A DNA stretch of 64,000 bases from Brevibacterium sediminis (GCF_013623905.1 NZ_JABKDD010000011.1:1-64000), one strand, 5' to 3'; shown: positions 1-10,803, numbered from the stretch's first letter. The notes: generated by a model from the letters alone, not told the origin. Numbers and translations: made by a program.

Positions 1-144
1 AGACGGGTGAGAAGCCGCGCTGATCTGATGGCGGCCTATCGGGCTATAGGGGGAAGTTGCTGTGCTTCTTCCATCGGCCTTGCCGGCGTTCGAATGCGAA
101 CCGTTCCGCCCGCAACCGCCTGCCGACGATGATGCCCGCCTGTG

Positions 145-1692
145 TCAGCGTGCCTCGGTGCTCGGGGTGAACATGCGCACGATCTCGCGTTTGAGGATCT
201 TGCCGCTGGGTCCTTTGGGCAGCTCGTCGAGGAATTCGATGATCCGCGGGATCTTATAGGCGGCGAGATTCTCCCGACAGAACCGCTCGACCTCATCTGC
301 GCCGAGGTCGGAACCTGGAGTGCGGGCGATGACAGCGGTCACCTGCTGACCATACTTCTCATCCGGAGTGCCCACGACGCTGACCTGATCGACCTCCGGG
401 ATCTCATAGATGACCTCCTCGATCTCGCGCGGGTAGACGTTGTATCCGCCGTGGATGATGAGGTCCTTGATACGGTCGACGATGAAGAGATACCCGTCCT
501 CATCCACCCGGCCGAGGTCGCCCGTGCGGAACCACCCCTCGGCGTCGAGCACCTCGGCGGTGGCTTCGGGTTTCTTCCAGTAGCCGGCCATGACTGCGGG
601 CCCACGCAGCAGCACCTCACCCACCTCATCGGCAGGCAGCTCTTCGCCGCTGGCGGGGTCGACGGTCTTGACCTCGAATCCGGGGACGGCCGGACCGACG
701 CTCGTGGGCTTCCTCGTCCCGTGCAGCGGGTTGAACGTGCCCAGTCCGGACGTCTCAGTGAGCCCGTAGCCCTCCGCCAGCGGTGCCGTGAAGCGATCTT
801 CGACCCGACGGACCACCTCGGCGGCGATCGAAGCGCCACCCGAGCTGATGATGCGCAGGTCCGGTGCTTCGCCCTCGGGGGCCTTCGCCAGTACGGACAT
901 CCACATCGTCGGTACGCCGGAGACGATGGTCGTCTCATCCTCGGCGAGTGAGGCGATGAATGCCTGCGGGTCCCAGCGGGGGAAGAGCGTCACCGGTGCG
1001 CCGGCACTCATCGCCGGCAGGGTGACGGCTGCCAGGCCGAACACATGGAAGAGCGGCAGGCCGGTCGCGGACCGGTCCGACGGGTTGGCCTCGATCATCT
1101 CCCGGACGATGTCGGTCGCCGAAATGAAATTGCCCAAGGTCAGCATCGTCCCCTTCGGCTTGCCCGTCGTGCCCGAGGTGTAGAGGAGTGCGGCGATATC
1201 GTCCCAGGCGAAATCGGCACGGTCGACGGTGACATCGGACTCGGCACCCACCTCGGCGCGGGGGCCCTCATTGCCGACGATGGCCAGGGTGCGGAACTCG
1301 ACGTCATGCTGTGCGGCCGCAGCCTTCCCCGCCTCGGCCGAGGCTGGATGAGCCACGAGTACGCGGGCTTCGGAATCGGTGAGGATGTAGTCGAGCTCCC
1401 TGACTGTCGAGAGCGGATTGACGGCGACGACCACCAGCCCGGCAGCGTGCGCACCGAAGAACTCGATGAGGAACTCCGGACAGCTGGGCGCAATGAGCAC
1501 GATCCGATCGCCGGGGCGGACATCCGCAGTGAGGTACCGGTCACGGGCGGCACCGATTTCGCCGAGGAGGCGCACCTTCGACAGCGTCACCCGATCTGGT
1601 CCCGGCGGCGTGGCCGCTGCGACAGACTCCGGGTCCTTCTCCGCCCAAGGGGTGAGCAGATCAATGATCGATGTGCGCGACTTCGTGGTCAT
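145..1692 (-). CDS. Acyl-CoA ligase (class I adenylate-forming enzyme)
   Basis: This enzyme activates a carboxylic acid to its acyl-CoA through an acyl-AMP intermediate in the cytoplasm. The 515-residue protein has the whole family signature in order: the P-loop LLYTSGTTGKPKGT, the substrate motif EGYGLTETSG, the hinge GWFRTGDLG, the DRIKDLIIHGGYNVYP motif, and the C-terminal catalytic lysine in PSGKILKREI. I chose the ATG at 1692 because AAGGAG lies just upstream. The longer open frame to 1785 has a Cys/Arg-rich start with no homologous look. The gene is divergent from an SDR gene and sits in a cluster with acyl-CoA dehydrogenase and MaoC genes. The substrate is unknown; a medium-chain or hydroxylated acid is an inference from the neighbours. 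Confidence 0.93.
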   Translation of the reverse strand: MTTKSRTSIIDLLTPWAEKDPESVAAATPPGPDRVTLSKVRLLGEIGAARDRYLTADVRPGDRIVLIAPSCPEFLIEFFGAHAAGLVVVAVNPLSTVRELDYILTDSEARVLVAHPASAEAGKAAAAQHDVEFRTLAIVGNEGPRAEVGAESDVTVDRADFAWDDIAALLYTSGTTGKPKGTMLTLGNFISATDIVREMIEANPSDRSATGLPLFHVFGLAAVTLPAMSAGAPVTLFPRWDPQAFIASLAEDETTIVSGVPTMWMSVLAKAPEGEAPDLRIISSGGASIAAEVVRRVEDRFTAPLAEGYGLTETSGLGTFNPLHGTRKPTSVGPAVPGFEVKTVDPASGEELPADEVGEVLLRGPAVMAGYWKKPEATAEVLDAEGWFRTGDLGRVDEDGYLFIVDRIKDLIIHGGYNVYPREIEEVIYEIPEVDQVSVVGTPDEKYGQQVTAVIARTPGSDLGADEVERFCRENLAAYKIPRIIEFLDELPKGPSGKILKREIVRMFTPSTEAR

Positions 1693-1765
1693 GAAACTCC
1701 TTCGGATCACGACGTGGACGGGCCCGCGCGGGGCTCGACAGCAATATGTGGATGCTGAAATACTT

Positions 1766-1783
1766 GAAACTGAGTACAGGTTC
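1766..1783. promoter_or_regulatory. Candidate operator between ligase and SDR genes
   Basis: The arms GAAACTG and CAGGTTC form an inverted repeat with one mismatch and a 4-base spacer, in the divergent promoter region. The same half-site, GAANCTGA, recurs in the divergent promoter at 5179-5214. A shared regulator is therefore possible, for example the TetR protein at 10.0 kb. No promoter boxes are certain. Confidence 0.35.
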
Positions 1784-1839
1784 AACTATAGGTCGGCCGC
1801 GTTTCGGACACAACGGGTGCGCCGGAGAGGAAGAGGACT

Positions 1840-2646
1840 ATGGAGATCGAGGGACGCACTGCCGTCGTCACCGGGGCCGCATCAGGAATCGGGGCGGCAC
1901 TGGCCAGGGCACTGCATGAGCGTGGAGCCCGGGTGCTGCTTGCCGACCTCGCCGAGGCGGTCACGGACACCGCGGCACAACTGGGCCAGCCGCACTGGAC
2001 CGGGGACGTCTCCACGGCAACAGGCGTCGACGATCTGCTGGCCGCCGCCGACCGCGAACTCGGCGACGTCGATCTCTACTTCGCTAATGCCGGGATTGCC
2101 GGAGCCCCCGGCATCGGCGGCGAACACGACTGGGACCGCATCCTCGACATCAACTTGCGGGCGCACATCCGCGCCGCAGAACGGCTCGTACCCCGGTGGC
2201 AGACTCGCGGGGAAGGATACTTCGTGGCCACCGCCTCGGCGGCGGGACTGCTCACGCAGATCGGGCAGGCCGGCTACTCGGTGACCAAGCACGCCGCGCT
2301 CGCCTTCGCCGAATGGCTGTCGGTGACCTACGGCGACGAGGGAGTGGGTGTCTCCGTGCTCGCCCCGATGGGAGTGAACACGAAGATCCTGTGGGGAGAG
2401 GACCCCGACTCTCTGAGTGCAGAGGAACTCGCCGCCCAACGGGCCGTGTCCGAAGCCGGCAACGTCCTCGAACCGGCAGAGGTCGCCGAGGCGGTCATGG
2501 CCGCCGTCGAATCCGAGACCTTCCTCATCCTGCCCCACCCCGAAGTCCTCGATATGTACCGGATGAAGGGCTCGGATTATGACCGCTGGATCCGCGGGAT
2601 GCGCCGCTACCAGGCAAAGCTGCGTGGCAGCGGCGCTGCGGACTGA
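1840..2646 (+). CDS. SDR family oxidoreductase
   Basis: A classical short-chain dehydrogenase of 268 residues. It has the nucleotide-binding motif [12 protein letters not shown] near residue 11, the structural ANAG motif, a catalytic serine in TASAAG, and the YSVTK active-site tyrosine and lysine. It probably oxidises or reduces a hydroxyl/keto group with NAD(P)H. The ATG has a purine-rich site (GAGAGGAAGAGGA) just upstream. It is divergent from the acyl-CoA ligase and convergent with the MHS transporter. In the proposed 4-hydroxyacid or lactone route it could be a hydroxyacyl-CoA or alcohol dehydrogenase, but the substrate cannot be read from sequence. Confidence 0.9.
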   Translation: MEIEGRTAVVTGAASGIGAALARALHERGARVLLADLAEAVTDTAAQLGQPHWTGDVSTATGVDDLLAAADRELGDVDLYFANAGIAGAPGIGGEHDWDRILDINLRAHIRAAERLVPRWQTRGEGYFVATASAAGLLTQIGQAGYSVTKHAALAFAEWLSVTYGDEGVGVSVLAPMGVNTKILWGEDPDSLSAEELAAQRAVSEAGNVLEPAEVAEAVMAAVESETFLILPHPEVLDMYRMKGSDYDRWIRGMRRYQAKLRGSGAAD

Positions 2647-2669
2647 GCCGACTACGCAGACTGGGCCGA

Positions 2670-4055
2670 TTAAGCAGGCTGGGCCGCGACGGTCTCCGTG
2701 CGCAGGTGCTCACCTGGCACGGCCGTCGGGGACTGCCTGACGGATTTCGGGTTCGTCTCCTTCAAGGCCAACGTCGACACGACGGTGATCAGCGCCATCG
2801 CACACACGAACAGCGTGATCCCCAGCGTCGACCCGTCCATCTTCGCGATCAGCCACGTCATGACGATGGGCGTCGAGCCCGACACGACGATCGCGCTGAG
2901 CTGATAGGCCAGAGAGACCGCGGAGAAGCGGATCTGCGGGGCGAACAGCTCACCGAAGTACGCAGCGATCGGGGCGTAGATGAGTGACTGGAACACGCTG
3001 GCCACACTGATCGAGACCGCGAAGAGGACGATGCTCGTCGTGTTGATCAGGGCGAAATAGGGGAAAGCCCACACCAGCAGGCCGACGCCGCCGATGATGA
3101 TGACCGGACGGCGACCGATCTTATCGGCGAGCCTGCCGCCGATGAGGATGGTGGCGATGCCGACCACACACGAGAACATGGCGGCGATGAGCATCTGTCC
3201 GTAGTCCATGCCCAGATAACTCGTGCCGTAGGACAGGGCACCGGCGATCGTGATGTAGAAGACGCAGTTCGTTCCCGACAGTGTGCCCGCTGCCAGCAGG
3301 ATCGTCTTCCAATGAGACTTGATCGCCTGCCACAGCGGTGCCTGCACGACCTTCGGCTTGGCCGCGGACACATCGTTCTCGAGCTTCCTGAACTCGGGGG
3401 AGTCCTCGACTTTGAGCTGGATGTACATGACGATCGGCACGAGCAGTGCCGTGGCCCAGAACGGGATTCGCCAGCCCCAGGAGACGAATGCCGCCTCATT
3501 GACCGTGGACGAGACGATGACGAAGGCCAGATTGCCCAGCAGGGCGCCGGTGGGTACGCCGACCTGCATGAACGACCCGGAGAAGGCCCGATGCTTGGGC
3601 CCGGCGGACTCGCTGAGCAGCAGTGCCAGTCCGCCCCACTGTGCGCCGCAGGCGATGCCCTGGACGAATCGGCACGTGACGAGCAGGACCGGGGCCATGA
3701 TGCCGATGCTCCCCGCCGATGGCAGGCAGCCGATGAGGAAGGTGAAGACGGCCATGCCCAGCAGGGCGATGACGACCATGGGTTTGCGGCCGATCTTGTC
3801 GCCGAAGTTGCCGGCGACGAGTCCGCCGACCGGTCGTGCGATGAAGCCGGTGGCGAAGGTCGAGAACGACAGGAGTGTGCCGGTGACCCCGCTCGCATCA
3901 GGGAAGAAGACCTGAGGGAAGACCAGTGCGGCCGCTGTGCCGTAGAGGAAGAAGTCGTACCACTCGATTGAGGAGCCGACGAGACCGGCGGCTCGCAGCC
4001 CGGCATGCTTGGCCGGTGCCGCCTGCGGTGGGGTGGTTTGTGCGGTGGCTGACAT
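2670..4055 (-). CDS. MFS transporter, metabolite:H+ symporter (MHS) type
   Basis: A 461-residue integral membrane protein with about 12 hydrophobic segments. It opens with the MHS-family signature GSSIEWYDFFLYGTAAAL and has cytoplasmic loop motifs GDKIGRKP and LADKIGRRP, which are typical of shikimate-, citrate- and alpha-ketoglutarate-type symporters. It should import an organic acid with protons. It lies downstream of the phosphotriesterase-like gene on the same strand, with a 69-base gap, so the two are probably cotranscribed. The acid imported is most likely the cluster's own substrate, by inference. Confidence 0.9.
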   Translation of the reverse strand: MSATAQTTPPQAAPAKHAGLRAAGLVGSSIEWYDFFLYGTAAALVFPQVFFPDASGVTGTLLSFSTFATGFIARPVGGLVAGNFGDKIGRKPMVVIALLGMAVFTFLIGCLPSAGSIGIMAPVLLVTCRFVQGIACGAQWGGLALLLSESAGPKHRAFSGSFMQVGVPTGALLGNLAFVIVSSTVNEAAFVSWGWRIPFWATALLVPIVMYIQLKVEDSPEFRKLENDVSAAKPKVVQAPLWQAIKSHWKTILLAAGTLSGTNCVFYITIAGALSYGTSYLGMDYGQMLIAAMFSCVVGIATILIGGRLADKIGRRPVIIIGGVGLLVWAFPYFALINTTSIVLFAVSISVASVFQSLIYAPIAAYFGELFAPQIRFSAVSLAYQLSAIVVSGSTPIVMTWLIAKMDGSTLGITLFVCAMALITVVSTLALKETNPKSVRQSPTAVPGEHLRTETVAAQPA

Positions 4056-4124
4056 GGGAGATTTCCTTCATCGTTGAAAATGGTCTCTCAGTGCATGTGG
4101 TCAGTGCATGTGGTCGGTGGGGTG

Positions 4125-5084
4125 TCACTCGAAGTAGCGGCGCGGATTCTTCACAAGCATCGTGTCGATATTGTCCTCGGACACGCCCTTGTCCAGCAGC
4201 ATCGGAATGACGTCGTCGCTGATGTGGCGGAAGTGCCAGTTGGGTTGGATCTGCGCCTTTTCTTCCTGAGTGAAATAGTCGATGTAGCACGCCGCATCGT
4301 GGGCCAGGGTGATGCGTTCGGCATAGCCGCGACGGACGAGTTCGACGATGGTGTCCACGCGTGGTTCGGTCGGCAAGTAGGCGTCGATCCCGAACCGGTC
4401 CATGCCCAGGAAGGATCCCGCCTCGGCGATCTGGGACAGGTAGTCAAGGTCCGTCGAGTCGCCCGAGTGGCCGATGATGACCTTCTCCAAATCTGCGCCC
4501 TCTTCCTTGAGCACGCGTTGCGTGACTAGGCCGGAACCAGTGGCTGGATTGGTGTGGACGGTGATGGGAGCTCCGGTCTGGGCGCTCGCCTGCCCGACTG
4601 CCCGCATCGTGCGCTCGACTCCCTCGGTGAGTCCGGGGGATTCGATGGCGCATTTGAGGAATGCGGCTTTGACGCCGGTGTCGGCGATGCCCTCCGTGAG
4701 GTCGCGGACGAACAGCCCCACGAGTGGTTCCGGTTCGTCGATGAGGAGGCCGGGGCCGCGATGTTCGAACTGGTGGGGGAGATCGGTGAAAGTGTAGAGG
4801 CCGGTGGCCACGATGATGTTGAGATCGGTCTGCTCGGCCACCTTCTGCACTCGGGGGATGTAGCGTCCGAGGCCCACGACCGTGGGATCGAAGATCGTGT
4901 CGATGCCTGCGGCCTTGAGGTCATTGAGCTTGGTCACGGCGTCGGAGATTCTCTCCTCGTCGTCCCATGTCGTGTCATAGTTCTGCCGCATCTCCTCGCT
5001 GAGGACGAAGATGTGCTCGTGGACGAGGGTCCTGCCGAGTTCGCTGCTGTCGATGGTGCCGGTGACGGCCTGGACTTCTGTCAT
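4125..5084 (-). CDS. Phosphotriesterase-family hydrolase (likely lactonase)
   Basis: An amidohydrolase-superfamily TIM barrel of 319 residues. The binuclear metal site is complete by eye: the HEH pair at residues 22-24, a bridging lysine in AAFLKCAIES, histidines in ITVHTNP and IIGHSGDS, and the last aspartate in LAHDAAC. Family members hydrolyse phosphotriesters promiscuously, and many are lactonases physiologically. I set the start at 5084 because AAGGAG precedes it at good spacing and the protein then begins directly before the first strand. It is divergent from the MaoC gene and followed by the transporter. Next to CoA ligase, kinase and ACAD genes, opening of a lactone to a hydroxyacid is the most economical role. 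Confidence 0.85.
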   Translation of the reverse strand: MTEVQAVTGTIDSSELGRTLVHEHIFVLSEEMRQNYDTTWDDEERISDAVTKLNDLKAAGIDTIFDPTVVGLGRYIPRVQKVAEQTDLNIIVATGLYTFTDLPHQFEHRGPGLLIDEPEPLVGLFVRDLTEGIADTGVKAAFLKCAIESPGLTEGVERTMRAVGQASAQTGAPITVHTNPATGSGLVTQRVLKEEGADLEKVIIGHSGDSTDLDYLSQIAEAGSFLGMDRFGIDAYLPTEPRVDTIVELVRRGYAERITLAHDAACYIDYFTQEEKAQIQPNWHFRHISDDVIPMLLDKGVSEDNIDTMLVKNPRRYFE

Positions 5085-5178
5085 GGGTGCCGCTCCTTTG
5101 CGTAGACGTCCCTGCCGTGTGGTGTGGTTCGGTTGCACCTTGAAGTGACCCGGCATACACGGCTAGTGTCAGACTAAT

Positions 5179-5214
5179 GAATCTGAACTCAATTTCAAGA
5201 GTGGTTTCAGATTC
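5179..5214. promoter_or_regulatory. Inverted repeat in phosphotriesterase/MaoC divergent promoter
   Basis: Perfect 9-base arms, GAATCTGAA (5179-5187) and TTCAGATTC (5206-5214), are separated by 18 bases. A further TCAGA half lies just upstream. The half-site resembles that at 1766-1783, which suggests common control of both divergent transcription units. Confidence 0.4.
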
Positions 5215-5264
5215 CGGATTCACCTGATCGATTCCGACTCGCTCCACTGATCGAAAGGCAGACA

Positions 5265-5744
5265 ATGACGACTCCCATCAGGCCCACGACGATCGCCGAG
5301 ATCGACGCGCTCGTCGGCAAAGAACTCGGTCCCACCGGCTGGCACACGCTCGTCCAGGACGACATCAACACCTTCGCCGACCTGACGAATGACCACCAGT
5401 GGATCCACGTCGATGAGGATCGTGCCGCTGAGGGTCCCTTCGGCGGCACGATCGGCCACGGTCTGTTCACCCTGTCTCTGGGACCGGCGTTCATGGAGGA
5501 GCTTATGGCCTTCGACGGGTTCGCCCACAGCCTCAACTACGGCTACGACAAGGTGCGCTTCCCGCAGCCTCGACCGGTGGGCTCAAAGGTGCGCATGCGG
5601 GCCACGATCTCCGCCGTCGACCCGCGCGGAACCGGTTCCGCACAGGTGACCACCACCCAGATCTTCGAAGCAGACGGCATCGAGAAGCCGATCTGCGTCG
5701 CCGAATCGATCGGCTACTTCACCGAACACGGCGCAGATATCTGA
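5265..5744 (+). CDS. MaoC-family (R)-enoyl-CoA hydratase/dehydratase
   Basis: A hot-dog-fold hydratase of 159 residues. The hydratase-2 motif is intact: Asp43 and His48 in DLTNDHQWIHVD, followed by the glycine-rich GGTIGHG turn. Members add water to enoyl-CoA to give (R)-3-hydroxyacyl-CoA. It starts an operon, with 14 bases to the following SDR gene. Both genes fit a beta-oxidation-like sequence fed by the ligase and ACAD in this cluster. The exact substrate is unknown. Confidence 0.9.
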   Translation: MTTPIRPTTIAEIDALVGKELGPTGWHTLVQDDINTFADLTNDHQWIHVDEDRAAEGPFGGTIGHGLFTLSLGPAFMEELMAFDGFAHSLNYGYDKVRFPQPRPVGSKVRMRATISAVDPRGTGSAQVTTTQIFEADGIEKPICVAESIGYFTEHGADI

Positions 5745-5758
5745 ACAAGGGAGTTTCC

Positions 5759-6541
5759 ATGGACATGTCGACACTGTTTGCACTGAAGGGGCGCAGCGCG
5801 CTGATCACCGGCGGCTCGCGCGGGATCGGCAGGATGATCGCCGAGGGGTTGGTGCAGTCGGGCGTGCGCGTCTATATCACCGCCCGTAAGGCCGAGGCCT
5901 GTGACGCGACCGCGGCCGAGCTGTCCGAACAGGGAACCTGTGTGTCCCTGCCCGGCGACATTTCGACGAAGGAGGGACTCGCCTCGGTGGTGGCTCGACT
6001 CCGGGAGCACGAGACGAATCTGGACATTCTCGTCAACAACGCCGGTGCCGCCTGGGGAGCGCCGTTCGACGAGTTCCCGGAGGACGGGTGGGACAAGGTC
6101 ATGGACCTCAACCTCAAGGCGATGTTCTTCCTCACGCAGGCACTCGCGCCGGACCTGCGGGCCGCCGCGGCCTCGGGGAGCCACCTCGCCAAGGTCATCA
6201 ACGTCGCCTCCATCGACGGTATCCGACCCAATCCGCTTGAGACCTACAGCTACCACGCGTCCAAGGCCGGGGTGATCCACCTGACCAAACGCTTGGCCTC
6301 CCGACTGGCCCCGGACGGAGTGATCGTCAGCGGCATCGCCCCCGGAGCCTTCGGGACGAAGATGAACAAGGACGCCCGCGACCACGGCGACGAGGTGAAG
6401 ACGCAGATCCCGGCAGGACGGATCGGCACCGGTGAGGACATGGCCGGCGTCGCCGCCTACCTCGCTTCTCGGGCCGGGGACTACGTCGTGGGGGAGACGA
6501 TCGTCGTCGACGGCGGTGTCGTCGCCTCCTCCCGTCTCTGA
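5759..6541 (+). CDS. SDR family oxidoreductase (RhlG/FabG-like)
   Basis: A 260-residue short-chain dehydrogenase with the motif TGGSRGIGRM, an NNAG motif, and the YHASK active-site tyrosine and lysine. The sequence resembles 3-oxoacyl reductases of the RhlG type. It follows the MaoC gene by 14 bases and would take the (R)-3-hydroxyacyl-CoA that MaoC makes, or its reverse. A short hairpin follows, so the two-gene unit may end here. Confidence 0.9.
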   Translation: MDMSTLFALKGRSALITGGSRGIGRMIAEGLVQSGVRVYITARKAEACDATAAELSEQGTCVSLPGDISTKEGLASVVARLREHETNLDILVNNAGAAWGAPFDEFPEDGWDKVMDLNLKAMFFLTQALAPDLRAAAASGSHLAKVINVASIDGIRPNPLETYSYHASKAGVIHLTKRLASRLAPDGVIVSGIAPGAFGTKMNKDARDHGDEVKTQIPAGRIGTGEDMAGVAAYLASRAGDYVVGETIVVDGGVVASSRL

Positions 6542-6582
6542 CCACCCCGCCGCTCAGGCACACTCCCGTTCATCCGCACTGA

Positions 6583-6601
6583 GCCCATCGCATTGATGGG
6601 C
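6583..6601 (+). terminator. Short hairpin after SDR gene
   Basis: GCCCATC and GATGGGC form a perfect 7-bp stem with a 5-base loop, 41 bases after the SDR stop codon. There is no U-tract, so termination is only plausible. Confidence 0.4.
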
Positions 6602-6619
6602 GAGCACATTCCATACGTG

Positions 6620-6644
6620 CGCGAACTCGTCACAAACGTTCGCG
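6620..6644. promoter_or_regulatory. Inverted repeat upstream of quinone oxidoreductase
   Basis: CGCGAAC (6620-6626) and GTTCGCG (6638-6644) are perfect inverted arms 11 bases apart, ending 28 bases before the next start codon. This is the right position for a repressor site. It differs from the GAANCTGA element at the other two promoters of the cluster. Confidence 0.4.
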
Positions 6645-6672
6645 AACCCCGACGAAAGGACACCCGACCATC

Positions 6673-7680
6673 ATGAGAGCAATGCAGCTGAGTGCCACCG
6701 ACGGCCCCGGCTCCCTCGAACTGCGCGACATCGAGACGCCCTCGCCAGGACCCGGCGAGGTCCTCATCGACGTCGCTTATGCCGGCGTGACCTTCCCCGA
6801 ACTGCTCCAATCTCGCGGGCAGTACCAGATGCAGCCGCCGCTGCCCTACACAGTGGGGTCGGAAGTCTCCGGAGCCGTGCGTGAGCTGGGCGAAGGCGTG
6901 ACCGGCCTCAGCGTCGGCGACCGTGTCGTCGGGGCGGCGAACATAGGTGCCTACGCGGAGTCCATCGTCGTCCCGGCCGCCAGCGTCCTCCCGCTTCCGG
7001 AGGCTGTCTCGCTGAGCGCTGGAGCCGGAATGCCGATGAACCTCCTGACCGCGGACTTCGCGCTGCGCGTGCGCGGGAGACTCGAACCGGGTCAGACGGT
7101 CCTCGTCCACGGCGCCGCAGGCGGACTCGGCAGCGCCCTCGTCCAGGTCGCCCGCGCCTACGGCGGAGAAGTCGTGGGCGTGGTCTCGACCGAGGAGAAG
7201 GCGGATACGGTGCGCAGCCTCGGCGCTTCTCATGTGGTCTTGGCCGAACGGTTCAAAGACACGGTCAAGGACCTGCTCCCTGGCGGTGTCGACCTCGTCG
7301 CCGACCCGGTCGGCGGTGATCGGTTCACCGATTCCCTGCGCACACTGAAGACCTTCGGCACTCTTCTGGTCCTCGGATTCACCGCAGGATCCATCCCCGA
7401 AGTCAAGGTCAACCGTCTGCTGTTGAACAACATCTCCGTGGCCGGAGTGGGGTGGGGCGCGGCACTGGCCGGACGACCGGAGATGGTCGCCACCCAGTGG
7501 GACACGCTGTGGCCGCATCTGAGTTCAGGGGCACTCGATCCCGTCATTCACAGCGTGCTCCCGTTGGAAAGGGCGCAGGAGGCCCTCGAGCTCATCGACT
7601 CCCGATCCGTGCGCGGCAAGGTCGTCCTCGAAGTCAGAGGAGAGACCGGCGGCGCCGGTGCCCATGATCAACAGACCTGA
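6673..7680 (+). CDS. NADPH:quinone oxidoreductase-like MDR protein
   Basis: A zinc-free medium-chain dehydrogenase/reductase of 335 residues. An N-terminal GroES-like domain is followed by a Rossmann domain with HGAAGGLGSALVQVA and a basic residue pattern that favours NADPH. It likely reduces an enone, enoyl or quinone substrate. It lies 36 bases before the acyl-CoA dehydrogenase gene on the same strand. Members often sit in fatty-acid or CoA catabolic operons, where they may reduce unsaturated intermediates. An alternative start is the ATG 9 bases downstream. Confidence 0.85.
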   Translation: MRAMQLSATDGPGSLELRDIETPSPGPGEVLIDVAYAGVTFPELLQSRGQYQMQPPLPYTVGSEVSGAVRELGEGVTGLSVGDRVVGAANIGAYAESIVVPAASVLPLPEAVSLSAGAGMPMNLLTADFALRVRGRLEPGQTVLVHGAAGGLGSALVQVARAYGGEVVGVVSTEEKADTVRSLGASHVVLAERFKDTVKDLLPGGVDLVADPVGGDRFTDSLRTLKTFGTLLVLGFTAGSIPEVKVNRLLLNNISVAGVGWGAALAGRPEMVATQWDTLWPHLSSGALDPVIHSVLPLERAQEALELIDSRSVRGKVVLEVRGETGGAGAHDQQT

Positions 7681-7716
7681 CACCGCATACACCCCCTCAC
7701 CGAGAAAGCAGGAACT

Positions 7717-8936
<1,220 letters not shown>

Positions 8937-8940
<4 letters not shown>

Positions 8941-9959
8941 GCGTCGAACTCGACCTGCCGAGCCTGGCGAGATGGATACGGGACGCCGGCGAGCCGGTGA
9001 CCGGTTCGCTCCGCGGGACCCGTGTGGGGCAGGGGCAGTCGAACCTCACCTACCGCATCGACGACGAGGCGGGGCGGTCGTGGATCGCCCGTCGTCCCCC
9101 GCTGGGGCACCTCCTCGCGTCGGCCCATGACGTGGCCCGGGAGCATCGGATCATCTCCGCACTCCAAGCAACCGGAGTGCCGGTTCCAGCCACCCTCGGT
9201 GTCTGTGAGGATTCCGCAGTCGCCGATGTCCCCGTGGTCATCATGGAACACGTCGAGGGAACCGTCATCGACGACGAGAAGGCCGCCCGAAATCTCGGCC
9301 CCGAGGCGCGCAGACGTCTCGGCCTCGAACTCGCTCGGACCCTGGCGAAGATCCACGCCGTCGACATCGACGCTGTCGGCTTGGGCGACCTGGCGTCTCG
9401 GAAGCCCTATGCGCCGAGGCAGCTGAAGAGGTGGAGCCGCCAACTCGAGGAGAGCCGGACCCAAGACCGCCCCGATCTCGACGCTCTCACGACGGTGCTG
9501 ACCGAGCACCTGCCCGAGCCTGGCGAGATCACTCTGGTCCATGGTGACTTCCACATCCGCAACGTCATCATCGACAGCGCCACCGGTGACATCCGAGCAG
9601 TGCTCGATTGGGAACTGGCGACACTGGGTGACCCGCTGGCCGATGTGGGCAGCTCCTTGGCGTATTGGACGCAGGCCGGCGAGGTGCCCGACGGCGCCCC
9701 GACTGCAGTTGACGGATTCCCGACCCGCGCCGAGATCTCTGCCGAATACCTGGCTGTCTCGGGTCGCAACAAGCGAACGCTCGGCTTCTGGCACACACTG
9801 GGGCTGTGGAAGATCGCGATCATCGCCGAAGGCGTCCGTCGCCGCGTCGCGGACAACCCTGCGAACGCCGCTGCCCACGGCGTGCCCACGGCCCGCGACG
9901 TCCAGGCGATCATCGATCAGGGATGGGCTGTTGCGCGGGAGAGCGGGCTGACCTCATGA
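8937..9959 (+). CDS. APH-family phosphotransferase (ACAD10/11 kinase-domain-like)
   Basis: A 340-residue aminoglycoside-phosphotransferase-fold kinase. The catalytic loop is HGDFHIRN and the metal-binding aspartate is in LDWELATLGDP. The N-terminal nucleotide-binding lobe begins around residue 20. It overlaps the ACAD gene by 4 bases. The kinase domain of ACAD10/11 and the LvaA kinase of the Pseudomonas levulinate pathway belong to this fold and phosphorylate the 4-hydroxyl of acyl-CoAs. Antibiotic resistance is an unlikely role given the coupling to a dehydrogenase. Confidence 0.9.
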
Positions 9960-10007
9960 GCTTGCACTCTGCCCGTGCCCGAGAAATGGATTGTAGGATT
10001 GGCTGTC

Positions 10008-10694
10008 ATGTCGACGACCGAAGGCTCAGCTGAGGATCTCCCCACGCTCGTGGATACCGCGCTCCTGCGCGATCTCCCGACGACCACGAGGGGAACCCGC
10101 ACCCGAGCGGCCTTGGTCGCCGCCGCTCGAGTCGTGTTCGAACGTGATGGCTTCATCGATTCTCGGCTGACCGACATCACCAAAGAGGCCAAGTGCTCCA
10201 CGGGCACGTTCTACACCTACTTCGACAGCAAGGAGCAGGCTTTCGCTGCTGTGCTCAGCGAAGCCCAGGAGGACATGCTCCACCCGGGCCCGCCGCACAG
10301 CGGCGACGAAGAGCGCACCGTCATCGAGCAGCTGCGAGCCGGACACCGTGCATACATCGAGTCGTATAAGCGCAACGCGAAGCTGATGCTCCTGCTCGAA
10401 CAGGTCGCCGCGATCGACGCGAACTTCCGTCGACTGCGCCTCGACCGGGCGCGGGCCTTCTCCAGACGCAACTGCCGGTGGATCCGAAAGCTTCAGGACG
10501 AAGGGTATGTCGACCCGAGTCTCGACCCCCTCATGTCCGCCCGGGCGCTGTCAGCGATGGTCGGGCGGATGGCGTACTTCAAATATGCGGTCGAGGAACC
10601 GGACTGGGGCAGTGACGAACTGCTCGTGGAGACTGCGACGAAACTGTGGATCAACGCACTGGGCATTCCCACCGACGGCTCACGTCGCAAATAG
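10008..10694 (+). CDS. TetR-family transcriptional regulator
   Basis: This 228-residue protein has an N-terminal helix-turn-helix (ALVAAARVVFERDGFIDSRL, then TDITKEAKCSTGTFYTYFDSK) and a long helical ligand domain. I chose the ATG at 10008; a GTG at 9975 would add 11 residues. It closes the catabolic operon, 48 bases after the kinase gene, and is followed by a strong hairpin. It is the obvious candidate repressor of the cluster, probably released by an acyl-CoA or lactone ligand. Confidence 0.88.
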   Translation: MSTTEGSAEDLPTLVDTALLRDLPTTTRGTRTRAALVAAARVVFERDGFIDSRLTDITKEAKCSTGTFYTYFDSKEQAFAAVLSEAQEDMLHPGPPHSGDEERTVIEQLRAGHRAYIESYKRNAKLMLLLEQVAAIDANFRRLRLDRARAFSRRNCRWIRKLQDEGYVDPSLDPLMSARALSAMVGRMAYFKYAVEEPDWGSDELLVETATKLWINALGIPTDGSRRK

Positions 10695-10731
10695 CAGTCA
10701 CCGGGCCGTCGGGTGCCCAGCATCGGCCGAG

Positions 10732-10765
10732 GGCCCAGCGGCCGGTGGCGGGTGGCCGCTGGGCC
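10732..10765 (+). terminator. Strong hairpin after TetR gene
   Basis: GGCCCAGCGGCC and GGCCGCTGGGCC make a perfect 12-bp GC stem with a 10-base loop, 38 bases after the TetR stop and before the hydrolase gene. No U-tract is present, as is common in high-GC actinobacteria. Confidence 0.6.
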
Positions 10766-10803
10766 GAGAACCCATGCACCTTGATCAACGAGGAGACTGA
10801 CCC

